Below the pieces are notes generated by a model. That model was given only the letters and a program-made list of their open reading frames with translations. It ran no database searches and was not told the origin of the DNA. Positions 47,131-58,711 of a stretch of 64,000 nucleotides of DNA are shown piece by piece. The DNA lies in NCBI GenBank assembly GCA_016648135.1, contig JADDOH010004202.1, positions 124,001 through 188,000 of the forward strand, written 5' to 3'. This DNA comes from Agrypnia vestita. Its lineage: Eukaryota; Arthropoda; Insecta; Trichoptera; Phryganeidae. Position numbers and translations under genes: made by a program. The stretch's first letter is position 1. Each line of letters starts with the position of its first letter.

Positions 47131-47654
47131 ACATTAAAACCAGGTGAACAAAATGTTTCATTTCCGCATTATATAAATTAAATAATTTTATGATACGGTA
47201 TCTGCAACTCGATAATCTGTAAAAAGATTAAATTTTTTGAATGGTTTGAATTTAATATTGTTATTTTGAGCCACGCTTTAAATTACTGTAGAGGGATTTA
47301 TAAACTGTGCTTGATGAACGAATAAAAACTTTTAATGTTAAAATTTGTTTGCAAATAAAACGTTTATGTATAAAACTATCCACGAGGGTTGTTCGCCAGT
47401 GCAGAATTTACGTTTATGTATAGAGATCGGTGTGGATAGTATGAGCTACAGCAAGTGGTATGAACAGAGAGGCGCGGTATCGTAGAACAGGTGTGGAATA
47501 GAATTCATTTGCGGTGCCTGTGTGGGTGGGTAGGTTTCTAAAACAGAGATGGAACGCGCAGTTTTTTTTCAATAGACAATCCTGAAATCGGAGGGATGCT
47601 TTGTAAAATTGCAGGAATTATTTTTTAAATATATAATACATAAATAAAATAAAA
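47131..47654. other. no gene recognised
   Basis: AT-rich, with a slightly GC-richer patch at 47380-47560. Confidence 0.4.
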
Positions 47655-47765
47655 AATTAACTATGTAACCATCACCTCGTTTCCCCGTAAAGCTGGGCAG
47701 AGAAGATAGACGCCTTTTTCTTCTTTCTTTATTCTATCTACCACTCTATAGCCAGAATTACATGG
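47655..47765 (-). pseudogene. LINE 3' end scrap
   Basis: The minus strand reads ASIFSAQLYGETR and a stop, then GTGATGGTTACATAGTTA, matching the end of the 30.7-31.1 kb LINE (SILSAYPHGETA, stop, GTGATGGTAAGTAAG). Only about 100 bp remain. Confidence 0.55.
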
Positions 47766-47920
47766 ACTTCTTACTTAATTTAATAAAAAAGAATTAATAC
47801 AAATAGTTAAGGCATTTTTCTAGTTACAATTCTGGGTATAACAATTTTACAAAACATTAAATTTTATAATTTAATTACTTTTAACAGTGTTCCTATTTAT
47901 AATATCATATTCTATGCACT

Positions 47921-48095
47921 TCTTCTGGTTTGTGTCTTCTGGATCTGGTGGTGGTTCTCAAGGGTTGATGTGTCAACACATCAGCCCTGAAGATGGACCC
48001 TGCAAGAAGATGGATCTAAAACGTCGGCCAAAAAGTAATAACACGGCATAATACCCCAGAAGATTTTGAGTGGCCGTGAAAACCTAATGCCCATC
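47921..48095 (+). repeat. FR1 copy, diverged
   Basis: Carries a decayed hairpin (47987-48022) followed by CGTCGGCC and by GGCATAATACCCCAGAAGAT, the FR1 right arm, extended by TGGCCGTGAAAACCT, which matches the inverted FR1 leader (AGGTTTTGACGGCC). The left arm is reduced. Confidence 0.5.
47987..48022 (+). ncRNA. hammerhead-like hairpin, decayed (FR1)
   Basis: CTGAAGA, one extra T, GGACCC / GGATCT partial stem, then TAAAACGTCGGCC in place of GAAACGTCGGCC. Confidence 0.4.
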
Positions 48096-48776
48096 CGAAA
48101 TCGTTATTCCGAAAATTTGAAATTCGAACCTAGGATTAAAATGTATTCGCTTTTTCAAAAGGTTAAAGAACAAATACAATTTAGCGAATAATAAGTAAGT
48201 ATAATTTTTGAACAAAAAATATTGTTAAATAATATTGCATCATAACACACATGTCAATTTTATTGTGAAACAGTTGTATTATTGTAAATAAATTGTGCGA
48301 AGCAATTGAAAAGAAGTATGTTACATTATTTAATCTTCATCCAATTTGACACGCCGAAATTAAACCAAAGTGTTAATACTAAAATTTTTGGGATTATATT
48401 TTAACTGAAAATTCTGGAAAATATGGAAAACTGGGATTTGAGGATTGGATTCTTTAATCTAATTGTAGTATTGATGATTGAAGAAGTGTAGGTACTCGAT
48501 ATCACAGTTTACCAGAGATTGAAGGTTTCGAATAATCGATAACCATGTTGATCCATTTTATTGGTAACAAGGCTTAAACAAAAAACTTTTGTACATGATT
48601 TGTTTTATTACTCGAGCTGTATCCAAAAATGAACAAAAATGTTTTGAATGCAGTCACTGAAGTTTATTAATTTAGAACGAGATTTTATTGGAAATGTAGC
48701 TCTAGCTCTTCCAAAATCAAATTTCGTATTATCATACTAAAATAAATAGTAAAATCATATTAAAATAGAAAATATA
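48096..48776. other. AT-rich sequence, nothing recognised
   Basis: No gene or repeat boundary. Confidence 0.45.
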
Positions 48777-48970
48777 GCCGCCTTTGGTTTTTACACAGCA
48801 ATATCCTTGTTATGTAAAAAGCAAAGGCGGCAATATCCACATCAACCCTCAAGGATAAGTCAGTTGACAAAATAACCGCTTCACACTAATGAGAGCTGAT
48901 GCTTAGACTGAAAAGTTGTAGCAAAAACAACAATATTCAACTATGTAAATAGCAAAAGCAGCAACTTCCA
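48777..48970. repeat. 19-bp hairpin followed by a diverged duplicate
   Basis: GCCGCCTTTGGTTTTTACA (48777-48795) pairs with 48813-48831 with one mismatch, loop 17 nt. The right arm region (TATGTAAAAAGCAAAGGCGG at about 48811) is repeated diverged at about 48942 (TATGTAAATAGCAAAAGCAG). Confidence 0.6.
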
Positions 48971-49779
48971 CTTATTGGTAGCACACACAGCAATATCAAT
49001 ATTTGAAATTTAATATTTATTTATACAAATATATAAAAGGAAAACTGAAGTCTCAATTATTTTTAAAACATGTTTCCAGTAAGTAATATGTGGGTTTCAT
49101 AGATTCCAGAGAAATTTCCTTGAGGTGTCACAGTTTTTTTGTATTTATCTCAAACATCTAAGTGGGAAAATTGCTATTTACTTGTATGTCCTTCAACCTT
49201 TGAAAACATGTTGGTTACATATATCTCCCACATTCAATATTGTTTATTTTCCTACAGGGCGGCGTGGAACCTACATACAGACCTGTAACGAATCTAATCT
49301 GCAGTCGTACTCAAATTCATCCCACGTGCATTCCGTGAGCTAGAACGTTGAATTCAATTTCAATTAAACATAGGCACACCCTTTAAAAGTAAGCTGCCTG
49401 TCCCTAATTATACCTCGATGTTTAATAAATAATGAGTCTAAATTGCAAGAGGTAATAAGGCCTGCGTGTGAAAGCAATTAGTCTGTGACAAATTTAACTC
49501 TTCGCTCGTTACAGATGCCGTTAGAGTTTTATTGTTTGACTTGAATTTTTATTGCTACCATAAAATAAGTAATGGATGTTAATGCATAATTTTGTGTAGC
49601 TTAAGTGAAAAGAGAAATGAATGGTCCATTAAGGTAGAGGGGACCAAAGTTTTTTAACGAACAAACTTTTATGTAATGACAAATTAAATGGAACGCTTGT
49701 CTCGTTATATTAAATGTCTTTCCTTAAAAATTTTGTGAATAAAATTTTCGACTATAAAATATTGAAATTAATAACCTGT
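48971..49779. other. no gene recognised
   Basis: 49125-49343 is a 72-codon frame without a recognisable domain; not called. Confidence 0.4.
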
Positions 49780-50135
49780 TTCATAATCTTTGTATCCCGG
49801 AACATGGCGAATATTTCACACAATGCCGAAAAATTTAACAAAACATAATGTTTTATCGCTTCAATCGGCCATCTGGCGGTTCAAAGCAGACAAGATAATC
49901 CATTTATATAAAAAATAAAGATTAAGATGCGTGCTTAATTATCTTTGCAACTTAAAATGTCATTTTTCATCGCGCGATATGATTAAAAGGAAAGTGCTAG
50001 AAAATTTTGTAACGTTGCGAAACGTTCGAGTGCCGACGAAATATTTCCGCTCGGCAAATAAATAAAAAAAACGCAACCGGAGCATTGGAAACTTCGTTAA
50101 AAGTAGAAACCAGCGGATAAAGGCATATGGTTGGA
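49780..50135. promoter_or_regulatory. candidate conserved non-coding block
   Basis: Complex non-repetitive sequence with many short GC words in AT-rich DNA (ATCGGCCATCTGGCGGTTC, CGCGCGATATGATTAAAAGG) and no frame. It resembles the blocks at 31.13-31.74 kb and 59.93-60.30 kb in texture. Regulatory role is a guess. Confidence 0.2.
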
Positions 50136-51065
50136 TAATTAAACAATGTGCCTATGCTGATTCATGAACAGGATTGATCAAAAACGCTAGGTACGGTGAG
50201 TGACCAATCAGGTACGCATTAATCATATTACACGCGTTGTTTTCCTATCAAATACATGTAAATGGCAAAAATGTAATCTCATTCACACGTAACAAGAAAC
50301 CCGTTATTCCGTCTGCTGGCAGACCAAATTTAGAAGGACTGTTTCTACTGGTCCCGCAAATCCGTGTAAATCTATTGGAATTCAAAAATATGTGTCAATT
50401 TAATAATGTACACTATTTTTTTAGGGTTCATCCTCAAAGTTTACTATAGCTTTGGTAGGTATATACAAGAAATCTAAATACTCATACAACTTAGAGAGGG
50501 AAGATGCACTGAATCGGGAAACTAAATAAAATTATTCTGGAGCAATATTATGTTAAGGATTTAACCGTCAGTGATTTATTAATGACTGAACGGATAAAAA
50601 AGCTTTCAGTTAAAAAAAAGTTAAGCAGCGTTTAGATTATAATTTTCAAATTATATTTAATATTTATAAACACAAAAATAGATTTTCAGACTTCTTGTAA
50701 TGTATGTTAACCCGATTTGAAGTGCCTTATATTATTTGTTCTAGAGAAGGATTCTGGAGTTATTAAAAGATGAATGAAACAGTACAAAGCGCATTATGAT
50801 TGATGTGATATATATCTACTCGTACACTTTAAACAGCAAAAAAATAGAGTATAATTCTAAGTGGAATATATAGTAGTAAACTGAATATTATTTAAAATAT
50901 CTTCATATTGACTTACGTTTGTCTAGGTATAGTAGTCAAAAAACTCGCCTAGTCATCAGTTGGTCAGATCAGGTCATAATATGGTAGCTTGACTTTGTTG
51001 GTTTTTTAAGACATTCTTATTTTCGTGACTCCAAATTATCCAATTTAAGATGGACACAAAGTTTT
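50136..51065. other. no gene recognised
   Basis: Short frames only, none with a domain. Confidence 0.4.
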
Positions 51066-51160
51066 CCGGATAGGAGGAGATCCGTGGTACGAATCCCGGT
51101 AGCAGCCAAATATTTTTTCGTGGATTTGATTTTTCTGTATGTCTTTCTAATTGATTAAAT
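51066..51160 (+). repeat. truncated duplicate of the tRNA-Arg-like sequence
   Basis: From CCGGATAGGAGG onward it repeats 51408-51500 with a step of 342 bp, including the 3' flank AAATATTTTTTCGT. The 5' half of the tRNA-like part is missing. Confidence 0.7.
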
Positions 51161-51373
51161 TTGGTTTTAAATTTCACAGAACTTTGTTCTGAAAATATTG
51201 CAAGTTCACAATAGGAATGTGTTCTTGAATATAATATATTTTTGTTGTATCAAATATGTCCAAAAAAATAAATAGGTAATTAAAAGTGGATTGCTCTAAA
51301 AATAGATAGTAAATGTTAGTCAATTAATAAATGAGACTTACAGATAAGGTCGATATATTAACGAAATGTACAA

Positions 51374-51449
51374 GGTCGCTATAGCGTAATTGGATAACGC
51401 GCCTGCCCCGGATAGGAGGAAATCCATGGTTCGAATCCCGGTTGCAGCC
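51374..51449 (+). tRNA. tRNA-Arg(CCG)-like sequence, pseudogene or SINE head
   Basis: 76 nt with a box A (TAGCGTAATTGG), a D-arm GCG...CGC, an anticodon loop CCCCGGA giving CCG, and a box B GGTTCGAATCC (51428-51438). A T6 pol III terminator follows at 51455-51460. The acceptor stem has two mismatches, the T-stem has two, there is one extra base before the 3' acceptor strand, and position 33 is C instead of U. It is therefore unlikely to give a working tRNA. The shared 3' flank with the copy at 51066 points to local duplication or a SINE. Confidence 0.45.
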
Positions 51450-51500
51450 AAATATTTTTTCGTTGATTTTATTTTTCTGTATGTCTTTCTAATTAATTAA

Positions 51501-52799
51501 TAAGTTTGCTTTTACATAAACCGTCTTTATTTTCAAAATAATGATATTTTTCATTGAATAATTAGAATTCTACGAAACCAAAATTATTTTATAGCACATT
51601 ATACTTTTTGCAGTAATTATAAAATTTTAAAAACAATAAATTATTCCTTGTATACTTGTATATCTGTTTCATACCGAGGAGAATCTGGTATTTAAAGAAG
51701 ATATATATTTTTTCTCTGCATAGTAGACCGAAGATATACAGCATCTAATAATACAATTTACGTCGTAATTCATATTTATAACGATACAGAAGGATATAAA
51801 TTATCTTTCGTAACAAGAAATACGACATTAAAAAGTTTGCTTATTACTCCGAGAATTTGTGGAATACAAGACAGATCGGTGGGGAAATTAAACTTTACAC
51901 AAAAGTTACGTTCTGTCTATCTTAGCTTAAGAAAATAGGCTTTTTGCCAAGTGGAACGGAAGAGCTGATATGTTTTGTAGAATCTTGTCTATTTACTTAT
52001 TCATTTTATTTTCAGTAAAACAAGACGTAATAAAATTACAATTAGTAGGTACACTCAGCCAATTACTCTACTAAAAGCAATGATATTATTTGAAGTGACA
52101 TATAGATTCTCTCTCTCTACTGCACTTCTGATTACTGGACGTGGTGATTGAATTTTATCCCGATAATGATGAAATTATGTTTGTAGAAGGTTTTTCAAAA
52201 GTAACGATGAGATTTTTGCATGAAATACAACAAAAATAATTTAAGATACAACCAAAATGTTGAAGCATAAATGATAACATTATGTTTTGATTAAATCGTC
52301 TTTTTAAATAGCCACCTCCGCATTGTTTACAGGAGTGAATTCGCTGAATCCAATTATTTTTGCCTTTGTCAAATAAATTAGGCCTAACTTTTTGAATGCA
52401 GCCTTTTATATTTTTGATTTTAATTGCGTTAGCTTTGTGGTTTACATAATTATCAATTTGAATTAATTAAACAACTCCGAATCAATCATTATCCAGTAAC
52501 TTTACGTGTACCTGTTTCGATACCACTGTATGTTCATCATGACGGACGCAAAATAACTATCCATTACTTATTCTAGCAAACATTTGATATGCCATCGAAA
52601 CCGGTAGACGTAGAGTTACTAGTTAAGTGGTTAATTAATATAAAGTATTTTAATTAATTAAAATTAAGCAGCATTTTATATTTCGTTTTATATCATCAAG
52701 TGTTTGTAGTTTGTTTGAATAAACTATAAATTTCAAATACACAAAAAGTAATCCAAAATCACGATTTCTTTGAGGCCATTTAATAATTGAATTTATTCA
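51501..52799. other. AT-rich sequence, nothing recognised
   Basis: No gene or repeat boundary seen. Confidence 0.45.
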
Positions 52800-53124
52800 A
52801 ATTATTCTTCTTCTGCTTCATCTAGAACTGCGGTTTGTCATTTCTCGGAGCCTGTTCCTGGGATACAGATGTCCAGCTATCTCGTCATCTTTTATGCGGT
52901 ATTCCTGGGAGTCTGGTACCTGATGGCAGCTTGTTTACTGCTACGCTCACTACTCTCTCAGAACAAGCTCTCTCCACACGATCTCTCCAGTAACGTCTTC
53001 TAGAACTTCCTCATCGGATAATATCCTCGACGTAGCAAGTCCTTTGTCGGAATTCCTCACTCGGTCTCAGTCTCGCAATGGGTCGGAGAGTCTTCACCTC
53101 AATTGTTCTTAGGAGATTTTTAGT
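52800..53124. other. GC-richer retroelement-like block
   Basis: Directly upstream of the PLE reverse transcriptase. The texture is that of a decayed LINE on the minus strand, but no motif could be read, so the identity is open. Confidence 0.25.
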
Positions 53125-54379
53125 TCTGGTTGTAAGTTTTGATATGGAATCTCTATACACAAATGTACCAGTCAACGAGAGCTTAGATATTACTCACCAA
53201 CTGTTAATAAAAAACAACATCTCTGAGAGATATATCGAGCCTCTACAACACTGCCTGACATAAAATTATTTCCTCTGGAGAAGCGACTACTATATTCAAA
53301 AAGAAGAAGTAGAAATGGGATCACCAATAGCTCCAGTAGTCGCCAACTTATTCATGGAACACTTCGAAGAAAAGGCACTAAGAACTGCCACTCACCCACT
53401 TTCAATCTGGCTAAGATATGTGGTTGACACGTTCTGTATTTACCCACACGAATGTGAAGCGCTCAATAACTTTTTAGCACATTTAAATGGCCAACATCTA
53501 CATATTAAATTCACCATGGAGGTTGTGAAGGATGAAAAATTAGCATTTTTAGACGTTCAAGTGCAACGAAGAGAGGATGGCAGTCCAGGACACACTGTAT
53601 AGAGAAAACCGACACACACGAACAGGTACCTACACAAAACCTCGCACCACCATCCAGCGCAACTGAGGTCGGTCCCCACAGCATAAATAACACGGGCTAA
53701 CATAATTTGTGACAAAAAAAACATTGCCTTGGAAAGAAAAACAATGCAGGATGCACTCATAGCTAATGGATACTCTCAGAACGTACGGACATCAAGAAAA
53801 CGATCTAGCATATGCGATGTTCCAAGAAATAAAGCATACATACCTTACATCAGAAGTCTTACTGACAAAATCAGCCGGGTATTGTTAAAATTAAATATAA
53901 AAACAGTTTTCAGCCCCCACAGTTCGATCTCACGTATGTTAGATAGTGTAAAAGATCGAGTCTCCAGGTGTATACAGAGTGCCATGTGATTGTGGAGCGT
54001 TCTATATAGGACAAACCAAACACAACATCACTACACCATTGAAGAAACATATTGGAACAATTAAAAACAACAACTCTAATATATCGGCAATCTGCGAACA
54101 TCCATGCATCCAAAGGGAATCTCTGTCACTTCATCAGATTTGACAAGACAAAAATCTAATCAACAGAGCCGTACCTTACCCAATTTTATTACAGATGACA
54201 GTTCCAAACTATCAACTATTTCGAGCCCTGTTCTTATGACATTAATTCAACCCTTGAGAGACGTCGCAATAAAGTCCGCCGACGTAATTAGTACGTATTA
54301 CACACTGGCAACCTCTACTGTAGAAGAAGTGAACACTCCACAACAAAGTGCATATAATTTACGCCCTCGAAAGCAGTAA
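53125..54379 (+). pseudogene. PLE reverse transcriptase / GIY-YIG protein, inactivated
   Basis: PLE proteins copy RNA with a telomerase-like reverse transcriptase and cut DNA with a GIY-YIG nuclease. Seen in order: SFDMESLYTNVPV (motif A, Asp present), EEVEMGSPIAPVVANLFMEH (motif B), LRYVVDTF at about 53409-53435, FTMEVVKDEKLAFLDV (motif D/E region), then connector, then GVYRVPCDCGAFYIGQT (GIY-YIG start at 53967) and HIGTIKNNNSNISAICEH. The usual YVDD is YVVD, so one catalytic Asp is lost. One frame holds from 53078 to 53989 except for three stops (53261, 53600 and about 53680), and a frameshift precedes the GIY-YIG part. The tail EEVNTPQQSAYNLRPR ends at 54377. Confidence 0.8.
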
Positions 54380-54415
54380 TCAGTCCGCCCTTTGCCTCCG
54401 CGGGTAAAGGTCCTC

Positions 54416-54446
54416 CTGATGACGTTGAATATGTATTCAACGAAAC
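54416..54446 (+). ncRNA. hammerhead-like hairpin (PLE terminal repeat)
   Basis: CTGATGA, one extra C, GTTGAATA / TATTCAAC stem, GAAAC, GCC in place of GTC, then GAGAATCG pairing with a CTCGG downstream. The change at the expected cleavage triplet should impair it. Confidence 0.5.
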
Positions 54447-54552
54447 GCCGAGAATCGTTTCTCGGAAAAACATACGGCTAGTATAAAATATCCGCAACCA
54501 TTTACAGTTAAATATGTCCAACGACCGTAATTACAATCTTAACCCTTTAATA

Positions 54553-55160
54553 AGGATTTACAAAATTTGTGCAGAAGTTTTTAAAGATCGTGTTCAGATT
54601 ATTAATTCACCAAACAGTTCTTGCAATAAGTTGATTGTGACGTCAGTATATTTGGCACCATCTTATTGGAACCACATGTCATTCAAATCAAATTTATCCA
54701 ATTTCGGAAACAAAAATATCGCAAGCATTCATTGTAACTGCATTTTCAACGTTATTTTGAAAAAAATATAGTTCGCTGATACCACTTTAAAAAATAAATA
54801 TTTAGAGCCAAAAACCACACCATACGGGTGCAAAGGCTTGAATCTCTTGTGGATTACTTTTACACAAAAAATTACAGTTTTGCTTATTGACAAAGCCATT
54901 CATGCTCAATCAGCAAACTCACGATGGTCTAGTTACGAAAATCTACGATGGTCTAGTAGCTTCAGTTCTTGAGTCAACGGAATCTGATAAGGGTGTAAAC
55001 ACAAATCTTTTCGTAAAATACGGGAAGTTGGCGTTGTTGAAAGACCCAATTCCTGCGAACGACAAGAAATCGATAAATTTGTATATTCTGTAACACAAGC
55101 TCTTACAACAGCAATATTTTCTTCGCCTATTGCATTTCATTGTCTTATTGATGATATAGT
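54553..55160 (+). other. possible hAT-type transposase scraps
   Basis: The plus strand, in shifted frames, has TLKNKYLEPKTTPYGCKGLNLL (shown in part: YGCKGLNLL at about 54822-54848) and RWSSYENL (about 54925-54950). These loosely recall the YGCxAHxLNLL and RWNS blocks of hAT-like transposases. Stops are frequent and no terminal repeats were found. A 129-codon minus frame (55332-54943) across the same DNA has no domain and is a shadow. Confidence 0.2.
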
Positions 55161-56826
55161 TTTGTGAATTTTGAAAGGATTCTCTGAATAGCAAGGACAG
55201 TAGGTCGATTATGTGGACTATAAATTGACGAAGTTCACGTTGAGTTTTCACAAACGAACATTTGTTTCCATATTTTTTTAGGTAATTACCAAACGTTTTG
55301 TATTTGTATTCTGAACCATGGTGGATTGTCAAAGTACACTATAATAAATGAATAAATAAAATTAAAAAATCAGAAACCATAAGAGTTTTTTTAGCTACTT
55401 AAAGTTATATGTATTTTCATTTAAATAATAAACAGTAAAACTAAATTAATAGTTATATTTTTATTTATTAAGTAAAAATATAATATATAATATAAAATTT
55501 TATATCTATCATTACTTGCACATTATGTCAGATAAATAAATATATATAAAATCACGGGTACATCAGACTCACCGGGCATGCCGAGTGTAAAAAGTGCTTT
55601 GCTTAGATTGAAATATGTACTAATATTTTTGCATGCAACCAGAACATTGAAGCAAGAATTGTAGACGAATGAGACACATATATACGAGTACATTACATAT
55701 TTCGGAAAGAAAACGAGATTACAAGTTTACCTGATAGATATTGTAATATATTTTAATCTGAATAGATAATTTGTGGACAGCAATATCAAAAAAAAAAATT
55801 AATGCAGTCATCGAGGATAAATATTTTTTAAATCACATAATTTTATTGAATAATCCTGCGTTATTTTTTTTATATTTGAAATATCCGTAGCTCATGAAAA
55901 TAGTTTTGTTGAACTACATATAAATACCGGACAGAATGAGCATTTAAATTTCATGTCAATTATCACCATTTGAGATGTTTCAGACATGTCGATTTTCTGT
56001 TTGTAATATGTACATAAATACATAAGATTCTAGCCAAGCTTAGTCCAGAATCTTACTAGTAAGCATTGATTACAATAATATTTTAACAATTTCCTATAAA
56101 AATAACAAATATTCTACATTTTCTAATAGAAATATATATACATTTTTGATTTGGAGAGAGAACGCTGATAAGTTTTTTAATATTATTAAATTATTATTAT
56201 TTATAGAATAGGAACTAAGCCTCTTGCTGCAGTTCATTTCAAATCACTGGACATTGGGATCCTGATTCTCTTACTGATCCGCTTCCATGGCTGCCAATTC
56301 CACTTTATTCTACCCGTTCTTGTACAAAATACAAAGTATTTTGCATTCTCTAACTTCAAATCTTCACAAAGTAATGCATTCAACAAAATTGTATTGATTT
56401 TAGTATATTTTACCACGCTTACATAGCGTTACCAGTTTGTCTCTATGGAATCTTATAATCGATATTTCACCCGCTTTCCAATGTCCAAACGTATTAACAT
56501 TATGCAATAGACGTATTCTCGATGACAATACTTGAATCAATTCACCCATTAATATTTTAATTCATCATAATCAATTAATTAAAGTTGAAGAAAATTATAT
56601 AACATGAAAAAATGTTCTTAAAGAAAACACGCTTGTATTTAAATGTATCTACTAATAAGTCTAAAAAAAAAGAAATAAAAGCGTGGGCACTTTCCCTTCA
56701 TCAACAACAGAATCCCGTTTTTTATTCTATTGACAGATAAAAAAGATGTAACCTTGATTTTTATCGTTTTTCGTAAAATATTATAACGTAAAAATATTAT
56801 AATTAAATATACATAACGACATTTCA
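55161..56826. other. AT-rich sequence, nothing recognised
   Basis: No gene or clear repeat. Confidence 0.45.
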
Positions 56827-56870
56827 GCTGATTAGGTCATTATCAACTTATGGCCTAATCAGCCGAAACG
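56827..56870 (+). repeat. 10-bp hairpin followed by GAAACG
   Basis: GCTGATTAGG (56827-56836) pairs perfectly with CCTAATCAGC (56854-56863), then C and GAAACG. CTGATTA lies in the 5' arm. It shares elements with the hairpin signature but pairs in a different register. Confidence 0.5.
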
Positions 56871-57775
56871 ATCGTCCTGTATGTGTTATAATAAATTGAA
56901 CTCAGAAAAAATCGTGTGCTGATTTTTTAATATTTATATTTAATAATGGAGTTTTTTATAATTATTAATAACGTCAGTGTTCAAAAACATAAAAATTGTA
57001 ACAGTTTAAAAAATAATTCGTGATCATTAATAAAATTTAATTAACCATAAAACAAGTAAAGATAACACGATGTACAGTCAGTCCATTGAAGTATGAGTTG
57101 TAGGTATATACTGACACGGAATCGTAGCTTTAGTAGACAAATCAAACACTAGAAATGAATTAAAGTTTTATAATAGTAATTAACTTCAGTCACTGGACAC
57201 GAATTTATTTGTGGTACTATTCCGTAATTCGCACTAAATCTCACAACTAGTCACTCGAAAATCTTCCACTTGTGTCAAGAAATTCTGATTCAGGTTGCTT
57301 GTATCGCTCTGATCACTATCGAACATCTCTCATACGTCCCTTTTTGTATCTGGTTTTACTATTTCTATGATATCATCTCGCATTTCAAAACCAAGTGTTG
57401 TTACCATTCATCTTATGCATAACTTATAATCGTAACTTATAACTTAAGCTTATGTAAAATAAAAATAATTAATAATATCAATAAATTGTGAAATTTTTGA
57501 CGAGTAGCCTTTTCTATTTTTGGAAGTGGTTTTACCTTACTTACTTACTTTAACCTTAATCGCGATTCACAGCAGCAAAAATTTAGCACAAAATGAATTC
57601 ATCTGCCGAAGTTGTTGAATGAATGAAAGCACCGCTCTCAAATATTACAAAAACTCTAAAACTATTGGCTATTATACCATCAAAAAGTTTGCACAAATTT
57701 TAAGTTGATTCAAATTATTTTCACTTACATTACTTGGAATTTTGAATTCAGATCATTAAAAAAAATAGCTACATA
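56871..57775. other. AT-rich sequence, nothing recognised
   Basis: A CTTACTTACTTAC run at 57537-57550 may be the reverse of a LINE GTAA tail, without attached coding sequence. Confidence 0.4.
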
Positions 57776-57862
57776 TAACCCGTCAAAAATGACGGACTTT
57801 TATCATATTTGTCAACGGCCAGTTAAGAACGTGAGAACAGCGCAATCTAGAATAACATAGCA
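57776..57862 (-). repeat. short dispersed repeat (pair with 36081-36166)
   Basis: Reverse complement of the 36.1 kb copy; includes a CCGTCA/TGACGG palindromic core. Confidence 0.55.
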
Positions 57863-58711
57863 ATTTGTAACGATAACGTAACGGAATTTGTTACAAAGAT
57901 AATTATATATTTTGATTATGATCAATATCAAGGACATATGAGATAAAGTAATGGATGCACTTATTAGTTTTAATTTTCAATAAACTGAAATATTAAACAA
58001 AAATCCAAATATTAAAAAATCTAATTAGTAAAAATATAAATAAAATAGCATGAAGTCAATGTTTTCATATTATTTTATAACAATGTTTATATCATACTAA
58101 TTTTGAAGACGGAATGAGATCAGCCATGGGATAGGAAGTTATGAACAGAAATACGAAATAATTATTATTGGGGATATATATATAGGTTGTTAAAGGGAAT
58201 CCAAGAATTGACTCTATGTACAGTTGAAACAATACTGGCTACAGAATTTCGATAGAACGGCTTGATTTATGACACTATTTTTTACGGTTCACGGTTGGTT
58301 AACAAAGCAGAAAACGGTGATTTAACTGTTAGTTTATTAACCCAGCATTAATTACAAGACATAAGAAAATAAAATCATAAGAAAATTCTCATGGATTCTA
58401 GAACATAATAAAAAATATAATAACAAAATGAATATACATTTTAATCATCATTGTTCGCTGAGGGAAGTGAAATTTTCAAATATCTTCTTATCGGTTGAGT
58501 GCACACTTAATTACATTTCCAAAGAGTTTGAGAGGTTGTTCACGGCATCCGGCAGCAATTTATTAATTATATTTCCTGCAGCAGGTACACCAATATTATG
58601 AACGTAAGATTTCTTCATCATATTATATTTCTTGTATCAAATATTTCTTGGTATCCACAATGTACAAAAATAAATAGTCATGCCCACTAGGCTACGAGGG
58701 CCGCCATGATG
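57863..58711. other. AT-rich sequence, nothing recognised
   Basis: No gene or repeat boundary. Confidence 0.45.

Larger units (their letters stand above)
53125..54552 (+). mobile_element. Penelope-like element, 5'-truncated, longest copy
   Basis: The element runs from inside the reverse transcriptase palm through the GIY-YIG endonuclease and the conserved C-terminal tail to a terminal repeat with a hammerhead-like hairpin (54416-54446). It then continues into ATG with MSNDRNYNLNPLI (54514 onward) in the same orientation, as if a second unit began head to tail, and ends at about 54552, where similarity to the other copies stops. Target duplications could not be fixed for this copy. It is related to 10951-11386 and 15260-15869. 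Confidence 0.72.

Noticed and set aside
51374..51449. Functional tRNA-Arg gene
   Set aside because: Mismatches in the acceptor and T stems, an extra base and C33.
53511..53760. Minus-strand ORFs over the PLE
   Set aside because: Shadows of the plus-strand reverse transcriptase frame.
53080..54570. Target duplication for the 53-54.5 kb PLE
   Set aside because: Only a weak match (GGAGATTTTTAG near 53113 against AAGGATTTACAA near 54553) was found; not enough.
54514..54771. 85-codon ORF as a separate gene
   Set aside because: Its first 13 residues belong to the PLE terminal repeat; similarity to other copies stops at about 54552 and the remainder has no domain.
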